From assembly GCF_003977755.1 (NCBI RefSeq), contig NZ_RQWN01000002.1:1140033-1204032 (forward strand): 64,000 bases of DNA. Direction: 5' to 3'. The notes under the pieces were generated by a model. It was not told where the DNA came from, ran no database searches, and was given only the letters and a program-made list of their open reading frames with translations. Source of the stretch: Haloterrigena salifodinae. GTDB lineage: Archaea > Halobacteriota > Halobacteria > Halobacteriales > Natrialbaceae. Made by a program: the position numbers and the translations under genes. Below are positions 1-8,248 of this stretch, piece by piece (positions within the stretch are counted from its first letter, which is position 1; every line of letters begins with the position of its first letter).

Positions 1-897
1 GAACGTGTGGAACGATTCGTCGTCGAAGCCGACCTCGCGCCAGGTCTCCTCGTCCGAGCGGGCGTGACCCAGCGCGGTTGAGCGGGTGACGTCGCCGTAG
101 GTGACGATGTCGCCTGACGGCGAGTCGCTCATCACGTCGACGTTGTGGTGTTGTTTGGCCGTGTTGAGCGTCGCCAGCGGCAGCGAGGCGACGGTGACGT
201 CGTCCTGCGTGCGGCCGCGCTCGTGGCGGTAGGCGACGGCCGCGTTCTCGTCGCCGGCTTGCTCGAGCGCTTCGACGAAGTCCTCGAAGTAGCCGCCCTC
301 GGGAGCGACGAACTCCTCGGGGAGGTCGGGACCGTTGTCTTCGCTCTCCTCGGCGGCCGCGGCTCCGCTCCCGTCCGTCGCAACCGGCTCGCGCCGCGGG
401 ATCATGTTCGTCCGTTCGTAGGAGCAGAGCACCTCGCCGGTCTCGGCATCCGTCCCGCGGGTGTGCCAGGAGACGATCCCGTACTCGGGCCGGGAGTTCG
501 AGGTCGCGCAGTTGACGACCTCGCTCTCGACGTGGAGTTCGGCGCCCGCGTAGACGGGCGTGTCGGGGAACCGGACGTCAGTCCGGCCGAGGAAGTAGCC
601 CCCCTTCTCGCTCAGGTCCTCGACAGTGATCCCCAGCGTCGCGGCGGTGAGATAGTCCGGGTGGATCGGCGGTTCGTCGAAACCGCGGGCTTCGGCGGCG
701 TCGGTCCGCCAGTAGGCAGGGTCGTGGTTGAGCGTCTGGCTCATCCACTGCTCGTTACCGAAGCGCGTGAGGGTGAGGCCGGGGTCGTGTTCGATGACGT
801 CCCCCTCTTCGAAGTCCTCGAAGCAGTTGCCCTTCTCCTTCGTATCGGCTCGCTCGAGCGCCTGTGCGAACGTGTCTGGGTCGGTCCAGTCAGTCAT
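1..897 (-). CDS. mch: Mesaconyl-CoA hydratase (beta-methylmalyl-CoA dehydratase), 3' end outside window
   Basis: MaoC-like hydratase that would convert mesaconyl-CoA to beta-methylmalyl-CoA in the methylaspartate cycle. Translation of the minus strand from ATG at 897 is open through all 299 visible codons and runs off the left edge, so the C-terminus is missing. The start is well supported: GAGGTGA lies six nt upstream, and the ATG sits inside the last codons of mal (8-nt overlap), which implies translational coupling. The protein begins MTDWTDPDTF and holds two hot-dog-like stretches, as in double MaoC enzymes. It is the last gene seen in the leftward mamA-mamB-mal-mch operon. The specific identity rests mainly on this context. 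A generic MaoC dehydratase is the alternative. Confidence 0.85.
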   Translation of the reverse strand, partial: MTDWTDPDTFAQALERADTKEKGNCFEDFEEGDVIEHDPGLTLTRFGNEQWMSQTLNHDPAYWRTDAAEARGFDEPPIHPDYLTAATLGITVEDLSEKGGYFLGRTDVRFPDTPVYAGAELHVESEVVNCATSNSRPEYGIVSWHTRGTDAETGEVLCSYERTNMIPRREPVATDGSGAAAAEESEDNGPDLPEEFVAPEGGYFEDFVEALEQAGDENAAVAYRHERGRTQDDVTVASLPLATLNTAKQHHNVDVMSDSPSGDIVTYGDVTRSTALGHARSDEETWREVGFDDESFHTF

Positions 898-2173
898 CTG
901 CGGTCACCTCGTCCGTCTCGCTCCCGGTCCGTCGCTGTTGGCGATTCCGTCGTGCGATCGTCCGTCGCATCTCGTTTTCGACGATCATGTAGCCCTCGTC
1001 GAAGCCCATCCCGGGCTTGGCCAGCACCTGCGCGGCGTCGGTCGCGAGCGCGACGTGGGCGCAGGCCCGCGCGGAGGTCTCCGTCTCGTTGCAGGTGCCG
1101 CCCAGATAGGCGCGGGTTTCCGTCCCCTCGCAGTAGCGAACCGCCTGCCCGCTGCGATGGATTCCGCCGAGATCGGGGGTCTTGACCTGCACGAGGTCCG
1201 CAGCCTCGGCGTCGACGAACGCCTGCACGTCCTCGAAGGTGTTGCACCACTCGTCGGCGACAATGTCGACGCCGACGTCGGCCTCAGCCAGCCCCTCGCG
1301 GAGTTCGACCATCGCCGCGATCTGATCCTCGCGGTCGCCGACGTCCATCGGCCCCTCGATCTGGATCGGGTACGGTGCGGCCGCGTCCTCGAGGGCCGCA
1401 AAGTAGTCGACGACCTCGTCGCGGTCGTAGGGCGCGCCGAAGACCTCCCCGATCATGCCGTACACGTCGATATGGAACCGGGGCTCGTAGCCCTCCGGTC
1501 CGAGTTCCTGCGAGCGCTCGGTGAGCCACTCGACGTACTCGAGGAGCGTCTCGCCGTTCTCGCCGATCTTCTCGACGCTGTTGATGAGGGCGTGGGGGAG
1601 CACGGGGACGCCCTTGACGAACATCTTCTCGGTGTTGTTGTAGCGGTCGTCGCCGGACTGACCGAAGACGGGCACCGGCTCCGTGGCGGGCTCGGTGCCC
1701 AAGGCGTCGGCCAGCACGTCCGTGCGCGTGGTGTGCTGGGCTTCGGCGGCCGCGGACAGCAGGGCCTGCGAGACGCCGTAGCGGATCGCCGTGTGGAGCC
1801 GGTCGCCGTCTACGTGCATGTTCTCGAGCGTCTCCGCGTTCTCGAGGAAGTCGGTCGCGTCGCGGCCCTCGAGTTCGTCGGCGACGGGGCCGGAGACGAC
1901 GGGAGCGTACTCCTCCGCCTGGAAGAGTGGATCGCGCCCGCCGGCGCCGGAGTACTGGACCGCGGCGCAGTCGCCGCGCACGACGGTTCCGTCGGCGAGT
2001 TCGATATCGACGATGATCGTCTCGCCGGCCTGGCGAATCTCGTCGAAGCCGTCGGTGACGGGCTCGCCCTCGTAGGTGAACCCGTCCTGCTGTGCGCCCC
2101 GCTTGATCGCGCGCTGGTCGTCGAAGAAGAACCCGGAGTAACCGGGCGTCGCGTGGACTCCTGTGATTTCCAT
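890..2173 (-). CDS. mal: Methylaspartate ammonia-lyase
   Basis: Deaminates (2S,3S)-3-methylaspartate to mesaconate, the second step of the methylaspartate arm. It is an enolase-superfamily protein. Visible are the metal-ligand segments FHIDVYG, IEGP and ADEWCN and the catalytic lysine in VQVKTPDLGG. Two starts are possible. I chose ATG 2173 (protein MEITGVHATPGY, 427 aa) because GGTGA lies about 8 nt upstream and the gene then begins one nt after the mamB stop. It also puts the two catalytic bases at His194 and Lys331, the numbering known for the clostridial enzyme. The alternative start at 2185 adds four residues and overlaps mamB. Its 3' end overlaps the mch start by 8 nt. Confidence 0.95.
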   Translation of the reverse strand: MEITGVHATPGYSGFFFDDQRAIKRGAQQDGFTYEGEPVTDGFDEIRQAGETIIVDIELADGTVVRGDCAAVQYSGAGGRDPLFQAEEYAPVVSGPVADELEGRDATDFLENAETLENMHVDGDRLHTAIRYGVSQALLSAAAEAQHTTRTDVLADALGTEPATEPVPVFGQSGDDRYNNTEKMFVKGVPVLPHALINSVEKIGENGETLLEYVEWLTERSQELGPEGYEPRFHIDVYGMIGEVFGAPYDRDEVVDYFAALEDAAAPYPIQIEGPMDVGDREDQIAAMVELREGLAEADVGVDIVADEWCNTFEDVQAFVDAEAADLVQVKTPDLGGIHRSGQAVRYCEGTETRAYLGGTCNETETSARACAHVALATDAAQVLAKPGMGFDEGYMIVENEMRRTIARRNRQQRRTGSETDEVTADD

Positions 2174-2174
2174 G

Positions 2175-3614
2175 TTAGACGTCACCCGTTGACTGCGGTC
2201 GGCCGATGAGCTTGCCGTCGCTGATCGCGTCGACGTCGTCCGCGACCATGCGGAACGACTGTTTGCGGCCCTCGGTGTCGGCCCGGCGCGAGAGCCGCGC
2301 CTTGTGGATCTCCTTGATGTCGTCGTCCATCTCGAGGTCGGCCCACTCGAAGATACGGACTCGACCGTCGTCGTCCCGCGCGGGGAGGACGGCGCCCTTC
2401 GCGCTGTCGCTGGGCGCGAAGGGGACGTCCAGCGCGCCGGAATCGAAGGCCTCGATCGTGCCCTGGACGACGTCGCCGTCGCCGTGCTCGAAGATGGTGT
2501 CCATCAGACACCGGGTCTCGCGCTCGATCAAGTCCTGTTCCTCCGCGATGCCGTCGATGTCGATTTTCTGCTCGATGGCCATGTCGATGACCTGCCGCGT
2601 GGTGCGCAGGCCGGCGGAGTTGGCCTCCTTGGTCGGGACCCCCTGGAACTCCTGGGGGGACTTGGTGATGACCTTGTCCGGCTGGGCGATGGCGGCGGTC
2701 ATCCCGCCGAGGCCGATCACGCCGTTGGCGCGGGCCTCGTCCGGCGGGAAGCCGCCCATCCACTCGTGGAAGACCGTCGTGACGACGACCTCGTCGGGGA
2801 GGTACTCGTTGCCCAGCTTCTTCAGGGCGTTCAGGGCGGCGACGTCCTGGACGACGTTGCCGACCTGCCCGTAGCCGAGCGTGATCGATCGGACGCCCTG
2901 CGTGGCGGCGAGCTGGCCCTCGACGATCATGATCGCGATGGCAATCGACGGCGGGACGAGGGTACCCGTCAGCGGGCCGAAGGGCTCGCGGTTGATCCGC
3001 ACGCCCCGCTCGGTGTAGGCGCCCGCCAGCCGGTCGACGAACTGCCACTTCTCGATGGTCTCCTCGAGGCCGTGGCGTTTCGTGTACGGAATGTTATACG
3101 AGATCGGACCGCCCTCGAAGCTCTGGAAGCCGCCGGCGAAGGTGATTGCGGCCAGCAGCCGGGCGTCGGGCGTTCCGTGACGGACCTCGATCGGCGCGTC
3201 GATCGAGTCGATCAGCTCCCGGCAGCCGTCGACGCCATGGTTGACGGCGGGGAACCCGTTGAGGGTGTCGTCGCCGGTCTCACGCGCTTTTTCGAGGCCC
3301 TGCTGGGCCTTCTCGTACTCGTTGTCGCGCGTGTACGAGTCGATGGTCGTCGGCAGGAGGTCCGCCTGCCCCTCCCGGTGGAGGTACTCGAGGAGTTCGA
3401 TCTGGTCATCGAGCCGAGGGACGCCGGCTCGCGGTTGCAAGAGCGGTTTGTCGGCCGACTCGAGGACGTCCGCGAATCGCTTGTTATCGGGCAGCGACTC
3501 GTGGTAGGCGACGGCGTCCTCGAAGTCGACGTCGTCGCCCGTCGACCAGTTCGACCGGATTTCTTCGTCGATACGCCGTAGCTCGTCGGCGGGAATGCGT
3601 TCGTCTCGTATCAT
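2175..3614 (-). CDS. mamB: Glutamate mutase, epsilon (catalytic) subunit
   Basis: Large subunit of adenosylcobalamin-dependent glutamate mutase (glmE/mutE/mamB), which rearranges L-glutamate to (2S,3S)-3-methylaspartate. At 479 aa it matches the usual size. Typical epsilon-subunit stretches are visible, including RHGTPDARLL, AGGFQSFEGGPISYN, REPFGPLTGTLVPPS and the C-terminal GRPQSTGDV. The start codon immediately follows the mamA stop (TAG then ATG), so the two subunits are translated back to back, as fits an S2E2 enzyme. mal follows one nt later. Confidence 0.96.
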   Translation of the reverse strand: MIRDERIPADELRRIDEEIRSNWSTGDDVDFEDAVAYHESLPDNKRFADVLESADKPLLQPRAGVPRLDDQIELLEYLHREGQADLLPTTIDSYTRDNEYEKAQQGLEKARETGDDTLNGFPAVNHGVDGCRELIDSIDAPIEVRHGTPDARLLAAITFAGGFQSFEGGPISYNIPYTKRHGLEETIEKWQFVDRLAGAYTERGVRINREPFGPLTGTLVPPSIAIAIMIVEGQLAATQGVRSITLGYGQVGNVVQDVAALNALKKLGNEYLPDEVVVTTVFHEWMGGFPPDEARANGVIGLGGMTAAIAQPDKVITKSPQEFQGVPTKEANSAGLRTTRQVIDMAIEQKIDIDGIAEEQDLIERETRCLMDTIFEHGDGDVVQGTIEAFDSGALDVPFAPSDSAKGAVLPARDDDGRVRIFEWADLEMDDDIKEIHKARLSRRADTEGRKQSFRMVADDVDAISDGKLIGRPQSTGDV

Positions 3615-4055
3615 CTACGAACTGATGGTAGCCCGTTCGGACTCGGTCGGTCTGATCTGCAGGTCCTCCCGAAGCGCCGCGATCGCGTCTTCGGGGTCCG
3701 TCTCGGAGTCGAAGACTCGATCGAAGCCGAGCCGCCGGAACGTGCGCCGGGTCCGCTCGAACTCGTCCTGGCCGACGGCGAGGTTGCCGCCGATGTAGGT
3801 GACGGCGTCGACCCCGGCGTCCTCGAGGACCTCGTGGAATCCCTGGCAGTCCTGCTCGGCGTGGCCGTAGAGCGAGGAGACCAGTACGGCCTCAGCGTCG
3901 TGTGCTACGGCGGCCTCGGCGAACTCTTCCTGGGAGGTCTGGACGCCGAGGTTGATCACGTCGAAGCCCGCTGCGCTGAAGGCCTGTTCGAGGATGGTGA
4001 TTCCAACGACGTGAGCGTCGGAGCCGATCACGCCGAGGACGACCGTTTGGGACAT
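3615..4055 (-). CDS. mamA: Glutamate mutase, sigma (B12-binding) subunit
   Basis: Small cobalamin-binding subunit (glmS/mutS/mamA) of glutamate mutase. The B12 signature D-x-H-x2-G is present at residues 13-18 (D13, H15, G18), where the histidine replaces dimethylbenzimidazole as lower cobalt ligand. SSLYGHAEQD and YIGGNLAVG are further family segments. I begin at ATG 4055 (MSQTVVLGVIG, 146 aa). A TATA-like box (CTTTATAGT on the minus strand, 4081-4090) sits 27-35 nt upstream, as expected for a leaderless transcript. The longer start at 4070 would leave that box only about 12 nt away. It is the first gene of the leftward mam operon. Confidence 0.95.
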   Translation of the reverse strand: MSQTVVLGVIGSDAHVVGITILEQAFSAAGFDVINLGVQTSQEEFAEAAVAHDAEAVLVSSLYGHAEQDCQGFHEVLEDAGVDAVTYIGGNLAVGQDEFERTRRTFRRLGFDRVFDSETDPEDAIAALREDLQIRPTESERATISS

Positions 4056-4080
4056 CGTATGCAGAACCATGAGGAACCGG

Positions 4081-4090
4081 ACTATAAAGT
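4081..4090 (-). promoter_or_regulatory. TATA-like promoter element of the mamA-mamB-mal-mch operon
   Basis: ACTATAAAGT on the plus strand, read leftward, lies 27-35 nt before mamA ATG 4055. This is the haloarchaeal TATA-to-start spacing for a leaderless mRNA. Confidence 0.6.
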
Positions 4091-4118
4091 TAATGATCTT
4101 CCATGATAATACACCTTA

Positions 4119-4148
4119 ACCGTCCTAATAGCGTCCCTATGGGACGGT
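4119..4148. promoter_or_regulatory. Candidate operator between divergent mam operon and mct
   Basis: Two nested inverted repeats lie in the divergent promoter region. CGTCCC-TAT-GGGACG (4132-4146) is a perfect 6+3+6 palindrome. ACCGTCC (4119-4125) pairs with GGACGGT (4142-4148). They fall between the mam TATA box and the mct TATA-like GGTTTA (4175-4180), a position from which one regulator could control both directions. The binding protein is unknown. Confidence 0.4.
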
Positions 4149-4208
4149 GTCACAATGTACATTATCGATGATAAGGTTTAGGTGCCGGCCTGAAAAAGGG
4201 TCCGGTAC

Positions 4209-5381
4209 ATGGGAGCGCTTTCGAATCTGCGCGTGCTCGATCTGACCCAGGTGCTGGCCGGGCCGTACTGCACGATGTTGCTCGCGGACATGGGCGCGGA
4301 CGTCGTCAAAATCGAGCGGCCGGGCGGCGATATGATTCGCTCGAACCCGCCGTTCGTCGACGACCCCGAGACGGAGGCCTACGGCGGCTACTTCCAAAGC
4401 GTCAACCGCGGCAAGAAGAGCATCGAGCTGAACCTGGGCGACGAGGACGATCGCGCGGACTTCCTCTCGCTGGTCGAGGCGGCCGATATCGTCGTCGAGA
4501 ACTACCGCTCGGGGACGATGGAGAAGTACGATTTGGGCTACGAAACCCTCAAAGAGCACAACGACGACCTCATCTACTCCTCGATCCGCGGCTTCGGCGA
4601 CCCGCGGACGGGCGAAACGGAGCGGCAGGGTCAGCCCTCCTTCGACCTCATCGCACAGGCGCTGGGCGGGGTCATGGAGACCACCGGCCAGCCCGACGGC
4701 CCGCCGACGAAGACCGGCCCCGGCGTCGGCGACCTCTTCACCGCGACGCTGAACTGCATCGGCATTCTGGCCGCCGTCAACCACCGCGAACAGACCGGCG
4801 AGGGCCAGTACGTTGACACCGCCATGTACGACTCGATGCTCAGCTTCACCGAGCGCGCCGTCTACCAGCAGTCCTACACGGGCGAGGCGCCGACTCGACG
4901 GGGCAACTCCCACCCCACGCTCTTCCCCTACAACGCCTTCGAGACCGCCGACGGCTACGCCGTCATCGCCGCGTTCAACAACAACCACTGGGCCGAACTC
5001 TGCGACGTGATGGGCCGTGAGGACCTCGCCGAAACGTATCCGACGACCGCGGAACGTCTCGAGCACCGCGCGTCGCTCCGCGACGAGATCGCCGACTGGA
5101 CCCTCGCACAGACCAACGAGGAACTGGTGAGCAAACTCGAGGGCCGGGTCCCGGCCGCCAAGGTCCAGACCACCGAGGAGATCTTCGACGACCCGCACGT
5201 CCACGCGCGAGACATGCTCGTGCCCGTCGAACAGCCCGGCGCCGACCGCGACGTCGAGATCGCGGGCAACCCGATCAAAATGAGCGAGACCGAGCCCAGG
5301 CCTCGCGGTCGCGCGCCGCTGTTAGACGAGCACCGCGAGGAGATTCTGGGTGAGCGGGCGGAGAAGACGGCCGACGACTGA
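4209..5381 (+). CDS. mct: Succinyl-CoA:mesaconate CoA-transferase (family III CoA transferase)
   Basis: Class III (CaiB/BaiF) CoA-transferase of 390 aa. In the methylaspartate cycle this enzyme activates mesaconate using succinyl-CoA. The N-terminal family block LRVLDLTQVLAGPYCTM is clear, and Asp175 in GVGDLFT is the candidate nucleophile that forms the aspartyl-CoA mixed anhydride. It is transcribed divergently from mamA, with a TATA-like element about 30 nt before the ATG and hence little or no leader. The fold is certain from sequence. Substrate choice is inferred from linkage to glutamate mutase, mal and mch. Confidence 0.88.
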   Translation: MGALSNLRVLDLTQVLAGPYCTMLLADMGADVVKIERPGGDMIRSNPPFVDDPETEAYGGYFQSVNRGKKSIELNLGDEDDRADFLSLVEAADIVVENYRSGTMEKYDLGYETLKEHNDDLIYSSIRGFGDPRTGETERQGQPSFDLIAQALGGVMETTGQPDGPPTKTGPGVGDLFTATLNCIGILAAVNHREQTGEGQYVDTAMYDSMLSFTERAVYQQSYTGEAPTRRGNSHPTLFPYNAFETADGYAVIAAFNNNHWAELCDVMGREDLAETYPTTAERLEHRASLRDEIADWTLAQTNEELVSKLEGRVPAAKVQTTEEIFDDPHVHARDMLVPVEQPGADRDVEIAGNPIKMSETEPRPRGRAPLLDEHREEILGERAEKTADD

Positions 5382-5465
5382 GCGACGGTCGTATTCGGTA
5401 TTCTTCGACGGAACTGAGAGGGGCGTACGGTGGGTCAGATTGAAATCTCTCCGGACACGTACCGT

Positions 5466-5975
5466 CTAACAGCGGCACACACCGCCCTTTCGGATCTGGT
5501 TCGTGACGTGACGATGGATCTCCTGCGCCAGTGATTGCATGACGTCTGCTTGCTCCTTCGTCGGCCGTTTTCCGCCGTAGTAGCTGTCCGTCCGGTTCTC
5601 GGTGTACAGTCCCGCGAGCCTGTCAGTCGTCGAGCGGGAGAGCAGCGCGAGCTCCGATGCTCGATCGTAACAGTACGTGTGATCGTGGAAGTCCCGTAGT
5701 TCGTCTCCGCCCTCTGCGAGCGCGTACGCCTCTATCGACCGTTCGATGGCTCCGAAACAGAGTTCGATCGTTGCGGTATAGTAGCCGTCACCGTCGAGTC
5801 GTTCGATGACGTGAAGTAGCGTACACCCCTTCGTGAGTTGGGATGTCCACTCGTCGTCCGTGTCGATCGTCTCCTCGTACGTCGGGATTCCGTGTCCCTC
5901 CTCGTTGAACGCGTCGACAGCGGTTTCGAGGGCGTCGGTAATCGCGTTCGGATCGGACCCGTCACGCATCCCCAT
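5466..5975 (-). CDS. HEPN-domain protein, likely toxin of a HEPN/MNT pair
   Basis: Small alpha-helical protein of about 169 aa, placed directly after an MNT nucleotidyltransferase and overlapping its end by about 14 nt. The helix with ENRTDSYYG near residues 127-135 matches the HEPN position that normally carries the RNase motif R-x4-6-H. Here the arginine is followed by tyrosines and no histidine is seen at the expected spacing, so the nuclease motif may be altered. Starts at GTG 5978, ATG 5975 and ATG 5969 are all possible. Family knowledge (HepT/MntA systems) suggests an RNA-targeting toxin silenced by AMPylation of a nearby tyrosine. That role is inference here. Confidence 0.72.
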   Translation of the reverse strand: MGMRDGSDPNAITDALETAVDAFNEEGHGIPTYEETIDTDDEWTSQLTKGCTLLHVIERLDGDGYYTATIELCFGAIERSIEAYALAEGGDELRDFHDHTYCYDRASELALLSRSTTDRLAGLYTENRTDSYYGGKRPTKEQADVMQSLAQEIHRHVTNQIRKGGVCRC

Positions 5976-6657
5976 CACCGCCCTGACTGATCACGTTCCG
6001 AACCGTTCCAAAGTCCTCAGTTTCGTAGAGCGCGATTCCATCTCGCAGGATTTCGCGGAGTTCGGAGAGGTAGTTCGGAACCGCCTGCAGCGCTTCGACG
6101 TCGACCTCGTACTCGTATCGATCGCCGTCGAACGATTCCTCCTCGAGGTGCTGACGGATTCGGTTCGCTTCCCGCTGGGCTTCCATTCGACCGCCCTCGA
6201 CCAGCACCCAAAGATCGATATCGCTTCGTCGGTCGGCCTCGCCTCGAGCCACACTCCCGTACAGGACGATTCCGACCACGTCGTCCAGTTCGTCCGCGAG
6301 CGTCTCGACGGCCGTCTGTACGGGCGCGTGGAACTCCGACTGCGGGATCTGGAAATATGGGTTGTCGGGAACGGAGAGCCGCTCACGGTTGATCCGCACC
6401 ATCCGCTTTCGGCCCTTCCGTTCCGCGGTGACGAGATCGTTACTCGAGAGCACATCGATCGCGTTGGTAACGCTCGGCCTCGAGTGATCGACCGCGTTCG
6501 CGAGCTCCGTCATCGAGAACTCGTTGTCGGGATTTCGACTTAAAAGTGAGAGAACATCATCGATCACCTCGCTTCGGAATAATCGGCCGTCTTCAACGGG
6601 GATATCGAGGGTTATGGTCGTCCGATCCGTCGACGACGTGTTCGGTTTCGTTTTCAT
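5962..6657 (-). CDS. wHTH-MNT nucleotidyltransferase, likely antitoxin of the HEPN/MNT pair
   Basis: 231-aa fusion of an N-terminal winged helix-turn-helix (residues ~28-95, including FSMTELANAVDHSRPSVTNAI) and a minimal nucleotidyltransferase. The Pol-beta-type motif GSVARGEADRRSDIDLW spans ~134-150, with catalytic D146 and D148. In characterised HEPN/MNT pairs the MNT protein AMPylates the HEPN toxin. The DNA-binding domain suggests that this one also represses its own promoter. That promoter overlaps a perfect inverted repeat two nt upstream of the start. It is the first gene of the two-gene operon and the start of the defence-like segment. Confidence 0.85.
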   Translation of the reverse strand: MKTKPNTSSTDRTTITLDIPVEDGRLFRSEVIDDVLSLLSRNPDNEFSMTELANAVDHSRPSVTNAIDVLSSNDLVTAERKGRKRMVRINRERLSVPDNPYFQIPQSEFHAPVQTAVETLADELDDVVGIVLYGSVARGEADRRSDIDLWVLVEGGRMEAQREANRIRQHLEEESFDGDRYEYEVDVEALQAVPNYLSELREILRDGIALYETEDFGTVRNVISQGGDGDA

Positions 6658-6658
6658 T

Positions 6659-6674
6659 GTAAGGGATACCTTAC
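6659..6674. promoter_or_regulatory. Candidate autoregulatory operator of the HEPN/MNT operon
   Basis: GTAAGG-GATA-CCTTAC is a perfect 6+4+6 inverted repeat starting two nt upstream of the antitoxin start (6657) and just downstream of its TATA box. It would cover the transcription start of a leaderless mRNA, the usual place for repression by a winged-helix protein such as the one encoded next to it. Confidence 0.5.
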
Positions 6675-6679
6675 GCGAT

Positions 6680-6695
6680 CTACTTATAGTTTATA
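6680..6695 (-). promoter_or_regulatory. TATA-rich promoter of the HEPN/MNT operon
   Basis: The minus strand reads TATAAACTATAAG in this AT-rich stretch, about 25-35 nt upstream of ATG 6657. This fits a leaderless haloarchaeal promoter. It lies next to the inverted repeat at 6659-6674. Confidence 0.55.
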
Positions 6696-6901
6696 TTAGA
6701 TCCTGCAATTCCTTATATACTACTGGATGTTTTTGATCAGGATCGGCTGGCATCTCGAGACGGTCCCGCTCGTTCCGGACGAGTGTCTGCCGACTCTCGG
6801 ACGTGATGGTACTGCGAGATAGCGACTCGAGGTCATCGACGGCCAGTGGGTCAAATCTCTTTTCCGGCCACTATCTCGACGACCGAATCGAAGATCGCGA
6901 G

Positions 6902-8248
6902 TTACAGAATCTCGCGTAGTATGCGCTCGAGGTTCCGCTCTAACTCCGACGCCTGCAGAATCGTCACCGGGTTCTCGGACTGTTCCTCGAGCGAGGGCGG
7001 GTCGTCGTCGCGATCTTGGACAACGAGGAGTCCGTTCCAGCCCGAGCCGAAGTACTCCGTCTCGTCGGGGCCGAAGACGAACTCCTCGTTGACACGGAGG
7101 AAGGCGAGGTATTCGAGCGTCTCCTTGATTCCTCGACGGATCGTGTCGACGTTGGCGCTGTTTTTGACCTCCACAATCAGGTATTCGTGCTGATCGTTGT
7201 CTTCGGAGATGACCTCGAGAACGATGACGTCGGGACGACCAGTGTGATTCCTGAAGTCCCGTTCGAAGTAGTTGCCGGCGATATCCTGAGCCTCGAGTTG
7301 GACTTTGTCCGTTCGGGAGAGAGTTTCCGCGTCCTCGTCCGGTTCAGCGACGAACGAGAGGTTCCGATCGCCCGCGGAGTTGTCGTGGTAGAGGACGATC
7401 TCCTTGTCGTCTTCGAACCGGGCCACCTCCTGTCGACCCGTCGCGATCGTCTTGTACTCCGGTTGGCTCTCTCGAAGACGCTCGAGCGTCGCGACGAATC
7501 GAAAGAGGACGAACAGTTCGAACAGCGAATCCTGATCGTCGGGCGCGATCGCCGTCTCCTCGAGCAGTTGGCGAATCGCGTCGGGATCGCCGTTAAATAG
7601 TCGCTCTCGAGATTTGAGGAGGGAGGCCGCCTCGCGATACACCGCGTGGCGCGAGTCTGCGGCGGTCGTGAGCATGCGTTCCGTCGGCTCGTAGGCGTCC
7701 GGATCGCGAATGCGGCGAATGTGGACGTTTCGATCGACGATCCGCTGCAGTTCGTCGATCAGATTCTCGTTGCCCGTCCACGTCTCTCGGACCCAGTCGT
7801 AGTCGCTGCGGAGGTACTCTTCGGCCTCTCGAATCGTCGTATGAACGATCGATATCAGCCGCTTGAGAACGATATTCTCGGGAATGTCGTAATCCTCCAT
7901 CCGGTCGTCACAGACGAAGATCGACCGATCTCGAGGGTGTTCGGAGTAGCGCTTTTTGATCGTCTCGCTCCAGTTGATCCGCCCGTCGACCGCGCCGCGG
8001 CGGGTTCGTGACGTCGTCCGCGTTTCGGTTCGAATGCTTCGCAGGTGCATCGAGAGATCCCGCACGAAATCGACGACGTCGGATTTGAGGATGAAGTGCA
8101 AGTCGAGAAGCAGTTCGTACTCCTCGAATCGGTCGTCCAACTGTTCGGGCTTGATCGACTGCGCCAGCTTCCGTTCGGGGAACGATCCTTGCATCACGTG
8201 AGCGAGGATGTCTTCGCTCAGTTGGTCGAGGAGTTCGTCCCTATTCAT
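6902..8248 (-). CDS. McrC-like PD-(D/E)XK nuclease, partner of the EVE-McrB ATPase
   Basis: 448-aa protein with a C-terminal PD-(D/E)XK endonuclease site: D340 in GRPDVIVLE, then E360 and K362 in LIVEVKNSAN. The central segment RGAVDGRINWSETI...DIPENIVLKRL (residues ~84-132) resembles the DUF2357/McrC-type domain that couples nuclease to McrB hexamers. Translation overlaps the end of the upstream McrB-like ATPase by 8 nt, so the two should be co-expressed. By analogy with McrBC it would cut DNA bearing a modification or structure recognised by the partner. Assignment to McrC proper is by domain logic and gene order, since overall similarity cannot be tested here. Confidence 0.8.
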   Translation of the reverse strand: MNRDELLDQLSEDILAHVMQGSFPERKLAQSIKPEQLDDRFEEYELLLDLHFILKSDVVDFVRDLSMHLRSIRTETRTTSRTRRGAVDGRINWSETIKKRYSEHPRDRSIFVCDDRMEDYDIPENIVLKRLISIVHTTIREAEEYLRSDYDWVRETWTGNENLIDELQRIVDRNVHIRRIRDPDAYEPTERMLTTAADSRHAVYREAASLLKSRERLFNGDPDAIRQLLEETAIAPDDQDSLFELFVLFRFVATLERLRESQPEYKTIATGRQEVARFEDDKEIVLYHDNSAGDRNLSFVAEPDEDAETLSRTDKVQLEAQDIAGNYFERDFRNHTGRPDVIVLEVISEDNDQHEYLIVEVKNSANVDTIRRGIKETLEYLAFLRVNEEFVFGPDETEYFGSGWNGLLVVQDRDDDPPSLEEQSENPVTILQASELERNLERILREIL

